Part shown: piece by piece, positions 44,665-53,470 of the stretch
Position numbering within the stretch: position 1 is the first letter of the stretch
Layout of the letters: each line of letters begins with the position of its first letter
Assembly (NCBI RefSeq): GCF_900699765.1
Contig: NZ_CAADHO010000005.1
Span: 124,001 to 188,000 of the forward strand
Source of the DNA: Desulfoluna butyratoxydans
GTDB taxonomy: Bacteria > Desulfobacterota > Desulfobacteria > Desulfobacterales > Desulfolunaceae
Length of the DNA: 64,000 nucleotides
Direction: 5' to 3'
Translations under genes and position numbers: made by a program
Notes under the pieces: generated by a model
Database searches by the model: none
The model's input: only the letters and a program-made list of their open reading frames with translations
Told to the model about the DNA's origin: nothing

Positions 44665-45636
44665 TTAGTCAATTGCGCCGACAAGCTCCTTTTCAGGAAC
44701 AACCAGAGGTCTTTCTATGGGTGACCCCAATGAAGTTAACTCCCCACCACCACAAGGGGGCGACTGCCAAATATTCCGAGCCAGGGCCTTTAAGGCTTTG
44801 ATGGAGGGATCGCTTTTTCGACCCTTGAGCCAGGCCAGGGATAGATCAATCTTGAGGCTCTCTTTATCCCAGATTACCAACTGCCCTGCCTTTTCCGCAT
44901 CTCTGGCCTCATCTTCCAACATCAGAGCAAGACCGACTCCTGCCTGAATCAAGCCCTTAGATGTCGCCTCCTCGTTCACCACAATTGCATGGCTAAGGTT
45001 GAGCCGCCTTATGGTGATGGCCGCATCGGCAACCTTTCGGAAGGAACACTCCTCAGAAGTCCAGATCCATGGATAACCAGTCAAATCTTTCAATTTGGCT
45101 GATTCAATCTGCTGCCGCCATTTTTCAGGTGCAGCGATTACCAGATTCATGGTCTTCAGTTTAACCAACTCTACCTCGGCCGGATTGTCATTCCCGAAAT
45201 AAAATCCAGCATCAATATCACGCTTTCTCAGGGCATCAACAAGCTTTAAGCTGAGGCACTGCTCCAGGTTTAACATGAGGTTCGGATGGTGGGAGGCCAT
45301 CTCCAACACCAGTTCCGGAATCCGCAGCAGACTGCCGCTTGAGCAATACCCCAGTGTAAATTCTCCTATCAGTTCTTGACCGGACAGCTTGGCATGATTG
45401 AGAAAGTCGTTTGCCGAGGAAAGCACCTTCTCTGCTTGGGCCTTCAGGTGATGCCCCTCTTCCGTGAGCTCCATTCCTTTAGGCGTTCTGTCAAAGAGAC
45501 GCACACTCAACTCTTCTTCCAGGGCTTTAATGTGAGCGCTCACCGCTGGGGGGCTGAGAAAGAGCCGCATAGAGGCTTTGGTGAGATGCATTTCTTCCGC
45601 AACCGTTACAAACGTCCGCAGCTGGTAGAGTTCCAT
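44665..45636 (-). CDS. LysR-family transcriptional regulator
   Basis: Typical LTTR. The N-terminal helix-turn-helix reads LRTFVTVAEEMHLTKASMRL (residues 6-25) with LSPPAVSAHIKALEEELSVRLFDRTP after it; the effector domain follows, with a G.....LLRIPELV type start. 323 aa is slightly longer than usual, because of the C-terminus. It diverges from an FMN reductase-like gene. A perfect palindrome at 45715-45730 is its likely binding site, so it probably controls that gene and itself. Confidence 0.9.
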   Translation of the reverse strand: MELYQLRTFVTVAEEMHLTKASMRLFLSPPAVSAHIKALEEELSVRLFDRTPKGMELTEEGHHLKAQAEKVLSSANDFLNHAKLSGQELIGEFTLGYCSSGSLLRIPELVLEMASHHPNLMLNLEQCLSLKLVDALRKRDIDAGFYFGNDNPAEVELVKLKTMNLVIAAPEKWRQQIESAKLKDLTGYPWIWTSEECSFRKVADAAITIRRLNLSHAIVVNEEATSKGLIQAGVGLALMLEDEARDAEKAGQLVIWDKESLKIDLSLAWLKGRKSDPSIKALKALARNIWQSPPCGGGELTSLGSPIERPLVVPEKELVGAID

Positions 45637-45948
45637 TGGTCATCCTTGTTCATGAATACATAACAACTCGTTCGGTTATTCCAAATGGCATTTCACTGTT
45701 CTGCATAGTATCTCTTTGTCTATAGACAAATTTCATTACAAACAAGAGAAGTCATCAACAGATGACCAATTGGCAAGTAAAGAAGCAGAGCAATCAATGT
45801 CCTTCCATCCCAATGGTTACAATTCATTTTCACTCGCAGTGATTTATTTTTGGATAGGCTCTACAAGCAAATATTAACGGTCATTATATGGGACATCAAA
45901 AAAACAAACAAGATATCGGTGTCTCAAAAAAAGGATTAGAGGTTTTAA
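45637..45948. promoter_or_regulatory. Divergent control region with LysR-type box
   Basis: The palindrome TTTGTCTATAGACAAA (45715-45730) fits the LTTR T-N11-A layout. It lies between the divergent LysR and FMN reductase-like genes; the rest of the region is AT-rich with no further convincing element. Confidence 0.7.
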
Positions 45949-46560
45949 GTGAATAGTATATTACAATACCCTGAAAAAAAAGTACTGGCTATTAGCGGCA
46001 GCCCCAGAGAAGGCGGAAACTCGGATGTATTACTTAATCATTTCGCGCTGGGTGTTCGAACGGAAAATATTTCCTGTGAAGTCATTCAACTACGAGATTT
46101 CCATATCCTGCCTTGTATCGGGTGTGAAGCCTGCCGCACCGACGGGGCCTGTCATAGCCTTGATGACGACATGCAGGAACTTTATCCCAAGTTCAGATCC
46201 TCTCGGGGGCTGATCATGGTGTCGCCGACCCACAACTACAATATCACCTCATGGCTCAAGGCCTTTATCGACAGACTCTACTGCTTTTATCAATTTACAG
46301 ATGACCGCCCTCGAAAATTTTCGAGCCATTTGGCTAACCAGGGCCGACAAGCGCTGATTGCCGGAATCTGTGAACAGCCAAACCCGGCATTCATGGGTGT
46401 CACCTTGGACGCCATGCGGCTGCCATTGGCTGATGTTGGCTATCAGATGAAAGGCGAGCTTCCTGTTTACGGCATTTTTGACAAAGGCAAAGTCGGCGAT
46501 GACCAGGCGGTATTGGACCAAGCCATTCAACTGGGTCGGGAGCTTGCCAAGGCGATCTGA
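45949..46560 (+). CDS. NADPH-dependent FMN reductase / flavodoxin-like protein
   Basis: A flavodoxin-fold protein: FMN phosphate loop SGSPREGGNSD, and a CIGCEACRTDGACHSLDD motif like that of iron-sulfur flavoproteins, then MVSPTHNYNITSWLKAFIDR. The Cys pattern may bind a 4Fe-4S cluster. It starts at GTG 45949 with AGAGG upstream. The divergent LysR regulator is its probable controller. The electron donor and physiological acceptor are unknown. Confidence 0.85.
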   Translation: MNSILQYPEKKVLAISGSPREGGNSDVLLNHFALGVRTENISCEVIQLRDFHILPCIGCEACRTDGACHSLDDDMQELYPKFRSSRGLIMVSPTHNYNITSWLKAFIDRLYCFYQFTDDRPRKFSSHLANQGRQALIAGICEQPNPAFMGVTLDAMRLPLADVGYQMKGELPVYGIFDKGKVGDDQAVLDQAIQLGRELAKAI

Positions 46561-47004
46561 CTCACAAAACTTTAGCCCGGACATTGCATAAAAAACGACC
46601 GGGCCAAATCGATAAGATATTATTACAGATGATTACTCGACAATATTTAGAATTTTCAAAAAGGCAAATATAACCCACCGTTTCCGCACAGTTTTCTCAC
46701 CCTTCGGGTGACCCCCCCTAATTTTAGGTTTTAGAACGGATACGAACGGCTTCAATTGCCACCTTCGCACTTAAACATTGAGAAGAAGTCGGGTTTGTTC
46801 TGTAAAAATGACGGAGAACCTATAATCATAGAGGTTTCACCCGAACAGAGATTGCGCATTTCACGATACAATTTTCCAATATCGACATTTTTTGGTTCCC
46901 TGCACCTAACAGGCTGGAGGGAATCAATCCGCTGAGAACATTCTGGGGAAATTCTATTTCCTATTCACTGTCAATTAGCCACTAATGAAACTGGGGGCTT
47001 CATC
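46561..47004. other. AT-rich intergenic region
   Basis: 444 bp without a gene. TCACCC-TTC-GGGTGA (46697-46711) is a short hairpin, not followed by T's. No promoter pair stands out. Confidence 0.5.
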
Positions 47005-47310
47005 ATGACCTCATTAAGCAGCTTATCTTCTCCCGACATGTTTACCGGGTCGGAGATTTCCGAGTTGTGTGATTCCATCAAAGACGTTCACCGATTGCTC
47101 AAATCGGTTGGTGATTTATTAACCGAACTGGAGGAGACAGATGATTCAGGTGGGAACTGCTTGCACCTTGACTTCAAGCGGTGGGGGATTCGGACCATCA
47201 CTAAAGACCTGCTGACCCGGCAATACAACAAGATAAACCGCATGATGATCATTTACCAAGAAGAGCAAAAGAGAATGAAGGAAATGGGTATTTTTGGGAA
47301 AAACGGATAG
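47005..47310 (+). CDS. Small hypothetical protein
   Basis: A 101-aa protein without a signal peptide or membrane segment, unrecognised. It is helical: SEISELCDSIKDVHRLLKSV followed by GDLLTELEETDDSG and a C-terminal DLLTRQYNKINRMMIIYQEE. GGGGGC upstream may be its Shine-Dalgarno. It sits alone in a gene-poor, AT-rich stretch, so it may be a cargo gene or, less likely, a spurious reading. Confidence 0.55.
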   Translation: MTSLSSLSSPDMFTGSEISELCDSIKDVHRLLKSVGDLLTELEETDDSGGNCLHLDFKRWGIRTITKDLLTRQYNKINRMMIIYQEEQKRMKEMGIFGKNG

Positions 47311-47779
47311 AGCCAGGGTATAGGTCAACGAAGCCAAAGTCTCTATGCGATATTCACAGCACTCAGGTTTTTAAGGCCAGGCCCTCAAAGTGACCGCGCC
47401 GACCTACTCATATTCATCCTGATTAGCACCAGAGATATAGGCACAAGCTTTATCTTGAAATTCATTTATGCAAGGCTACTGCCAAAACGCGGAATTGACT
47501 ATTCCGAAGGAAGGCCCCACACTTCAGGAAGACAATGGCATCAAACCTATCCTATATCGAATAGGAGAATCGATTGATTAGCAATATAACGCACAAATAT
47601 TATCGATAACTTAACTTTACAAGATATTAAATGGGTGATCCCAATGCCGTTCGTAAAAAAAAGCCCACCTCAAGCCCCGAGGTGGGCTTTCTCCTGTCGG
47701 CCAAGAAGCAAGGAACAATCCCCCCCCTTCTCTATTCGAAGGCCTTACGTCTTAAGCAAAGGCTTAATGAGACGTTCGG
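47311..47779. other. Gene-poor stretch with one terminator
   Basis: 469 bp. The only clear element is the bidirectional terminator at 47658-47692; otherwise AT-rich and without a convincing gene. Confidence 0.5.
47658..47692. terminator. Bidirectional terminator, 12-bp stem
   Basis: AAAGCCCACCTC (47660-47671) pairs perfectly with GAGGTGGGCTTT (47679-47690), preceded by a run of A's. It lies downstream of the FkbM-type gene on the minus strand, where the A's become T's. Confidence 0.9.
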
Positions 47780-48616
47780 TCACGAGGCAATCTTCATTGA
47801 ACAGGTATCAGGCAATGCTAAAATATCATAATGTGTTCCGACATCAATATTCTTCTGAGTAAGCGGTTCACCCTTTGTCAAGGGTTCACCGGTAATCTTA
47901 AAAACCGAATACCCCCTCTCCAGTAAAAAACTCAGCAGCTGATTACGATAATTATAATCCGTCTTCTTAAACACCTCCGCTTTAATAACAGGATGATACT
48001 CCTTAAGAATACCTTCAATAGACCGAAGGATATAAAGGTCATAGCCTTCAGAATCTATTTTTATAAAGCTAAGCTTTGGCAGCAAGGCTGCATAGTCTGA
48101 TTTTAGTTCCTGCTCAAGGTTGATAGCAAAAACCGTCTGGTTGAATGCGTGACCATGCCTCAGTGCCGAGATATTCTCGTGACGTCCCCCGTTGCAAAAA
48201 CCAGAGTCTGAATACTCAAACACCATGAAGCCTTCTTCTAACCCAGCGGCAGCCATAACTGTTTTTATATTTGCAATGTCACTATTTGACCGTGCCGTTT
48301 TTTCCAAGACCGGATAGACATAAGGGTTGGGTTCCAATGCCAACACGCTCCCTGTTTTTCCAGCGGCCAATCCCATGGGCAACGATGTGTCGCCGCAATG
48401 TGCCCCAATATCAATACAGAAATCGCCTTCCTTTATGTATTCGCCGTAAGCATCAACAAGATCGGCATTTATAATTTGGTCGACTGCATTTGGGTGCAAC
48501 CATTGTGCGTACTTGACGGGGCCAATATTTTTAATGCTGCATTCCATGATTTCATACGAAAAGTGCTTGGGCTTTCCTTTAAAGCCCATCAGCTGAAATA
48601 AATTTTTCGGCTTCAT
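47780..48616 (-). CDS. FkbM-family methyltransferase
   Basis: SAM-dependent methyltransferase of the FkbM family, which methylates hydroxyl groups on sugars or antibiotics. SAM motif CIDIGAHCGDTSLPMG, next ALEPNPYVYPVLEKT, and the family-typical FIKIDSEGYDLYILRSI. Target unknown. 278 aa. More AT-rich than average for the window, and isolated, so likely acquired. No glycosyltransferase genes are near, unlike in typical surface polysaccharide loci. Confidence 0.85.
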   Translation of the reverse strand: MKPKNLFQLMGFKGKPKHFSYEIMECSIKNIGPVKYAQWLHPNAVDQIINADLVDAYGEYIKEGDFCIDIGAHCGDTSLPMGLAAGKTGSVLALEPNPYVYPVLEKTARSNSDIANIKTVMAAAGLEEGFMVFEYSDSGFCNGGRHENISALRHGHAFNQTVFAINLEQELKSDYAALLPKLSFIKIDSEGYDLYILRSIEGILKEYHPVIKAEVFKKTDYNYRNQLLSFLLERGYSVFKITGEPLTKGEPLTQKNIDVGTHYDILALPDTCSMKIAS

Positions 48617-49165
48617 GTAATATCTTTCTATATTTAACTTGCATTAGGTTTTGGAGCATAAAGTTGTGCTGTATCCTTACAGGTTACAAGCTATTCCTGT
48701 CCAATACTCCGTCTCATTCAATAGCTCTAACCATACACCGTATTCAGAATTAGTTTCTCGAAACAAACAAAGTTCCCTATGGATTCACTTTTATCCTACC
48801 ATTCCTCATTCGAAACTCTTCTGATAAAACAAATCGAGTTATTCACCCAAACGCTATTTCTTACTCTTTAGTCCACACAAATGCAAGGGTGTATTCATAT
48901 ACATCTATAGAAAGATATTTTAAACTGGCTTAACCCTGCCTTCCACCACAACAGGAATATATGTGAACATCTAATGGATGCGCGTACAGTCCATGCGTTT
49001 GAAAACCTGGGGCTTTTACGATTACTGAACAGCCGGTAACGTCTCTTCAGCCCTTTTTCAGCCTGATACGAGGACTAAACCACAAGGGCTATCAATTTAT
49101 TACGTGTTTTGGCTATGGAGGTTTACCAACCTTTACCGCCAGAGGTTTCTTTATAGGGAGACCGT
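48617..49165. other. AT-rich intergenic region, nothing recognised
   Basis: 549 bp without a gene, RNA or clear repeat. This is the end of the accessory stretch that began near 43500. Confidence 0.55.
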
Positions 49166-49771
49166 TTACCCCGCGACCATCAACACGGCAAGACCGCAAA
49201 GAACCACGCCACAGCCCCGTGATATGGGGTTCTGGAATCGCTCGTAGCGGGTTCTGAAGGCGGGTCTGTCCAGGAGCATGGAGAAAAGCGTCCAGACAAC
49301 GATGGCCTCGACGATCAGGGCAAGGCCGAAGAGGGCCCGGATGGCTGTGGGGGTTTCGGGGGCGAGGAGCTGAGAAAAGACGCTGAGGACGAACAGGGTT
49401 ACCTTGGGATTGAGAAGGTTGCAGAAGAGGCCGTCGCGAAAGGCCTGGCCAAAGGGGGCCGAGGATTTCTGATTGGCATCAAAGGTGAGGCCGGAGTTGC
49501 CGGTGAGACAGCGGATTCCCACGTAGAGGATGTACGCGGCCCCGGTGTACCGAATGGTGTTGAACAGTAACGGGCTGGTGCGGATAATCACGGCAAGGCC
49601 TGCAACGGACAGGGTCACGTGCACGGTGAAGCCGAGGCAAATGCCCAGGATACAGGCCATACCGGCCCGCAGGGACGTGGTGGTGTGGCGAAAGATCAGC
49701 ATCATGTCGGGTCCGGGGGAGAGTTGGGCGGCCAGGGCCACCCCCAGGACGACCACAAGGGATTCGAACAT
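49166..49771 (-). CDS. LysE-family amino acid exporter
   Basis: RhtB/LysE-type translocator that exports amino acids. Family signature SPGPDMMLIFRHTTTSLRAGM is intact near the N-terminus, with PKVTLFVLSVFSQ in the central part. Six predicted helices, 201 aa. It follows a LysR-type gene (49893-50810) on the same strand with 120 bp between. The substrate cannot be inferred. Confidence 0.9.
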   Translation of the reverse strand: MFESLVVVLGVALAAQLSPGPDMMLIFRHTTTSLRAGMACILGICLGFTVHVTLSVAGLAVIIRTSPLLFNTIRYTGAAYILYVGIRCLTGNSGLTFDANQKSSAPFGQAFRDGLFCNLLNPKVTLFVLSVFSQLLAPETPTAIRALFGLALIVEAIVVWTLFSMLLDRPAFRTRYERFQNPISRGCGVVLCGLAVLMVAG

Positions 49772-49892
49772 TGTCGGGCACTCCGTGTTGTCTTGTTTGG
49801 GTAAGGGTTCAGAAGAAAATTAGGATAGCCCAACGGGACCATGATGTAAAACGCATACCCGGAATACATATCATTCCCACACGGAATATGCC

Positions 49893-50810
49893 TTAGTGAG
49901 AGTAATGGGACTCCTTGAGCTGTGTTTCGAATTTTCGGCGCAGCCAGGTGTGGGCGGCATCTCGCCTGTGGCGCTCATGCCAGAGCAGGCCGTAGCGAAA
50001 CGGAGGCACCTCAAAGGGCAGTGGGAACACGTCGGCGTCGTACCGCCGGGCAAGGTGCCGGGCGATGTGGTTAGGGATGGTCAGGAGAAAATCACTCTGG
50101 GTCACCACTTCCATGGCCGAAGCAAACAGGGAGGTCTCAAGGGCCACGGTGCGCTGCCTGCCCCGGGCGGATAGGGCCCGGTCAATGGGGCCGGCCTTGT
50201 CGCTTCCGCCGGTCACCACCACATGGGATGCCTTCAGATAGCCTTCCATATCGCAGTTCCGGGCCAGGGGATGCCCCTTGGCCCCAACACAGGCAAACGT
50301 ATCCGTTCCAATCCAGCGGCACACCACCCCCGGGGGAAGGGGTGCCTCCCCTTCCATGGCGCTTGCCACCTGAATGCGGTTTTCCACCAATTCTTCCACC
50401 ACGGTCTCTGAGCGTTCCGTGATCACGGATACCCGAATACCGGGGGCTTCGGTGTGGAGGGTGCAGAGCAGGTCGGGAAGCACGAACTGGGCCACGTAGT
50501 CGCTCACCGCAAAGGTAAACCACCGCTGGCATTCGGCCGGGTCAAAGGGTACCTCCATGGCCATGGCTTCCAGCTCACCCAGAATCACCTCCAACCTCGG
50601 TTGCAGGGTTCGAGCCCGTTCCGTCGGTTCCAGGCGATTCCCCACCCGCACAAGCAAATCATCGGAAAACGCCTCGCGAAGCTTTCCCAGGATCTTGCTC
50701 ATGGCCGACTGGCTCACCCGCATCCGCGCAGCAGCCCTGGTGACATGCCGCTCTTCCAGAAGCAGCCCCAGGGCCTTTAGATGAGACGGCGACAACGAAT
50801 CCACAGACAT
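49893..50810 (-). CDS. LysR-family transcriptional regulator
   Basis: LTTR with helix-turn-helix VTRAAARMRVSQSAMSKILGK (split over residues 24-44) and a co-inducer binding domain (FAVSDYVAQFVLPDLL). It belongs to a NodD/NahR-like group by the N-terminal pattern. ATG 50810 with AAGGAG 8 nt upstream; TTG 50816 is the alternative. The LysE-type exporter follows on the same strand, so it may regulate export in response to an amino acid. 305 aa. Confidence 0.88.
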   Translation of the reverse strand: MSVDSLSPSHLKALGLLLEERHVTRAAARMRVSQSAMSKILGKLREAFSDDLLVRVGNRLEPTERARTLQPRLEVILGELEAMAMEVPFDPAECQRWFTFAVSDYVAQFVLPDLLCTLHTEAPGIRVSVITERSETVVEELVENRIQVASAMEGEAPLPPGVVCRWIGTDTFACVGAKGHPLARNCDMEGYLKASHVVVTGGSDKAGPIDRALSARGRQRTVALETSLFASAMEVVTQSDFLLTIPNHIARHLARRYDADVFPLPFEVPPFRYGLLWHERHRRDAAHTWLRRKFETQLKESHYSH

Positions 50811-51031
50811 ACCCAACTCCTTTATCCATTCACACCGGGGGATAATTCAGGGCAAACGACACAAAAGCGCTGCCGAAAGTCAAACGTTACAGGTTTTAAG
50901 TACGTTTTGCGAGGCTCCGCCGAATCGACATTGACAGCTTGACGTGTTCGCACCTGCATTTGAAACTTTTTATTTTAAGACTTGTCACTGCGCGGCCAAA
51001 GGCGAAGACGAAGGCTTTTCTAATCCCGCCG

Positions 51032-52795
51032 TCAGGAGTCCTTTTCCCCGCTGCACTCCCTGAACACCCTACAGGCACACTCCCTGCGACACGCCTCGTC
51101 TCGCCGGGCCACAAAGGCGGCAATGGCCTCGCTCTTGTGCTCGAAGATGTGATCCTCTCCGATGCGATCGATGAACCCCACATGGGCGATAAACTGAAAC
51201 ACAGTGGTTTTCAGGTTGCAGAAGTAGAGGCCGCCCCCCCGCGCCTTGAGGACATCCGAAAGCTCCACCAGCATCTCGGCCCCTGCCAGATCGATGTAGT
51301 TAATCCCCTCGCTGACGATGAGCATGTTGGTCAGTCTCTCCTTTTCGATCATCGCTTCAATGCGGCTGCGGATGCTTCCCACGGACCCGAAGTAGATGGA
51401 CCGGTCGATGCGGATGATCTTCATGTGGGGGCACTCGTGTAGGGGACGTTTCTCGATACTCGTGAGCTGCCGGGACCGGGTGGCGGGATCCGGGGCCATG
51501 ATCACGATGTCCGGGGTAGAGGATCGGGAGAGGAAAAGGATCAGGGAGAGAAACACCCCGATGTAAATGGCAAACTCCAGCTCCAGAAACAGAGTGGAAA
51601 AAAAAGTCACCGCAAGGATCGCAGACTCCGAAGGGCTCACGCGAAGAATGAAGCGAATATGCCTGAAATCGATGAGGTTCCACGCCACAATAAGGATCAC
51701 GCCGCCCATGGAGGCAAGGGGAAGCCAGGCCGTGAGCGGGGCGATGAGAAGGACCAGGGCCATGAGGGCAACGGCTGCAAAGATGGCGGACAGGGGTGTT
51801 TTGGCCCCGGCGGCGTAGTTGATGCCGGAGCGGGTAAAGGAGCCCGACCCTGCGTAGCTTGAGAAAAAACTGCCCACCAGGTTGGAGAGCCCCTGGCCGA
51901 TGAACTCCTGGTTTCCGTCGATGAGCTGCCGGGACCGTGCCGCAACGGAACGGGAGATGGAGACGGCCTCAATGAGCCCCAGCAACGCAATGGCAAAGGC
52001 ATCCGGTGCCAGCTGCCGGATCACGGGGATGGAGAACTCCGGCACCGATATGGGGGGAAGCTTGGATGGGATCTCACCGAGCAGCGCCACCCCGTGCTCG
52101 GGGCCGCCCATGGCCAGAGAGGCCAGGCTTCCTGCCACCATGCCCACGAGAAGGTTCGGGGCCTTTGGAAAAAACCTGCGGCAGACCACGGCCGCCCCGA
52201 TGGTAACGGCGGCCACCGCCACCACGAACCCGTTAACCGTGGAGAAATGGGTTGCCATGGCCGCCCAGGTGTCGATGAAGGACTCCCCCCGTGGCAGGGT
52301 CAGCCCCAGCACATGCTTTAACTGGCTGGTCACGATAAGGATGGCGGCCCCGGCGGTAAAGCCTGTTACCACCGTGTGGGAGACAAAGTTCACCAGGGCG
52401 CCGAGGCGTGCCAGGCCAAAGGCAAGCTGAAAGAATCCCGCAAGGAAAGTAAGGGTCAGGGCAAGGCCGATGTACGCCCCGCTGCCGGGCTCGGCGTACT
52501 GGCTCACCGCGGAAAAAACCACAATGGAGATGGCTGTGGTGGGCCCTGAAATGAGGTGATACGACGAGCCGAAAAGGGCTGCCACCACCGGGGTGACCAT
52601 GGCGGTGTAGAGCCCGTACTCCGGGGGCAGTCCTGCGATGGCCGCAAAGGCAACGGCCTGGGGAAGCACAATGACGGCACCGGTGAACCCGGCCAGGAGG
52701 TCTGCTTTCAAGGTGGCCCGGCCAATCAGGGGAAGCCATGTCAAAAAGGGGAAGAATCTTGCGATCACGTCTCTCTCCGTCGGGTGGGCTTTCAT
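51032..52795 (-). CDS. SulP-family anion transporter with STAS domain
   Basis: SLC26/SulP transporter of sulfate or bicarbonate. N-terminal segment LKADLLAGFTGAVIVLPQAVAFAAIAGLPPEYGLY is the family signature (here given in parts: LKADLLAG, VLPQAVAFA, LPPEYGLYTA). About 11-12 hydrophobic helices, then a C-terminal STAS domain (about residues 455-560) with IIRIDRSIYFGSV and INYIDLAGAEMLVEL. The STAS position for regulation has ILRIDG-like features. ATG 52795 chosen because homologues start near KAHPTERDVIARF. A sulfate role would fit a sulfate reducer but is inference. Confidence 0.87.
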   Translation of the reverse strand: MKAHPTERDVIARFFPFLTWLPLIGRATLKADLLAGFTGAVIVLPQAVAFAAIAGLPPEYGLYTAMVTPVVAALFGSSYHLISGPTTAISIVVFSAVSQYAEPGSGAYIGLALTLTFLAGFFQLAFGLARLGALVNFVSHTVVTGFTAGAAILIVTSQLKHVLGLTLPRGESFIDTWAAMATHFSTVNGFVVAVAAVTIGAAVVCRRFFPKAPNLLVGMVAGSLASLAMGGPEHGVALLGEIPSKLPPISVPEFSIPVIRQLAPDAFAIALLGLIEAVSISRSVAARSRQLIDGNQEFIGQGLSNLVGSFFSSYAGSGSFTRSGINYAAGAKTPLSAIFAAVALMALVLLIAPLTAWLPLASMGGVILIVAWNLIDFRHIRFILRVSPSESAILAVTFFSTLFLELEFAIYIGVFLSLILFLSRSSTPDIVIMAPDPATRSRQLTSIEKRPLHECPHMKIIRIDRSIYFGSVGSIRSRIEAMIEKERLTNMLIVSEGINYIDLAGAEMLVELSDVLKARGGGLYFCNLKTTVFQFIAHVGFIDRIGEDHIFEHKSEAIAAFVARRDEACRRECACRVFRECSGEKDS

Positions 52796-53052
52796 CGACA
52801 CGCGGTTTCCGGAGGTGATGGGGGCAGCGATGTATTCCGTGGAGGGTCGGCTGCCCCGGGGGGTGTCAATGGGTTCGATTGTAATCAATCCCACGGGACA
52901 CTGCAAGTAACACGGCGAAGATGTCAAGGCAAGCAATCCATGTGAACCCGGGTATTTCCCACAGGCAAAATGTGATCCGCGATTTTCTCACCCTTCGTGA
53001 AAGACCCGGCCCAGCTGTCCGCCCCGGTTCCCCTCCGAGGAAAGACACCGTC

Positions 53053-53081
53053 TTGACAGGCACCTGCCATGCCTGTATTTT
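53053..53081 (+). promoter_or_regulatory. Promoter with inverted repeat in its spacer
   Basis: TTGACA (53053-53058), 17-bp spacer, TATTTT (53076-53081). Positions 53056-53062 (ACAGGCA) and 53070-53076 (TGCCTGT) form a 7-bp inverted repeat across the spacer, a likely operator. It lies about 390 bp before the dikinase start. The rest of 52796-53470 (675 bp) shows no gene I trust. Confidence 0.5.
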
Positions 53082-53470
53082 ATTAAGTATGGTTCATTTT
53101 TCCATCGTGTCATGCGCCCTTCGGTCTTTCCCCATCCCCACCCGGTCGTGCCATGTGCCTGACCCTCAGGCCGTTGTGACGCCTCAGTTGTTCCGTTTAT
53201 TCTCCCAACAAACATCCCAGGGTTTGGACGTAAAGCAGTGTACGTTTGAACGGCGCCGGCCTTCCCGGAGACCGTCCAAAACACGTTTTATCATGTGCTG
53301 AGGTGCATCTTCAGTGCTCAACGAAGCCCCTCTCAGCTCCCTGGCTTCCTTAGTCCTTACCCGGCCAACGACGTTGCACACGATACCCGAAAGGTGACCC
53401 CAGATGTCTCGAAATGATCCGCAAGCCCCACCGGACAACGTATGAATTAATGTTATGGAGGATTTCACGC

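Noticed and set aside
44717..47660. Similar sequences GGGTGACCCCAATG (about 44719) and GGGTGATCCCAATG (about 47634)
   Set aside because: The match is short, one copy lies within the LysR coding region, and no other repeat structure accompanies it.
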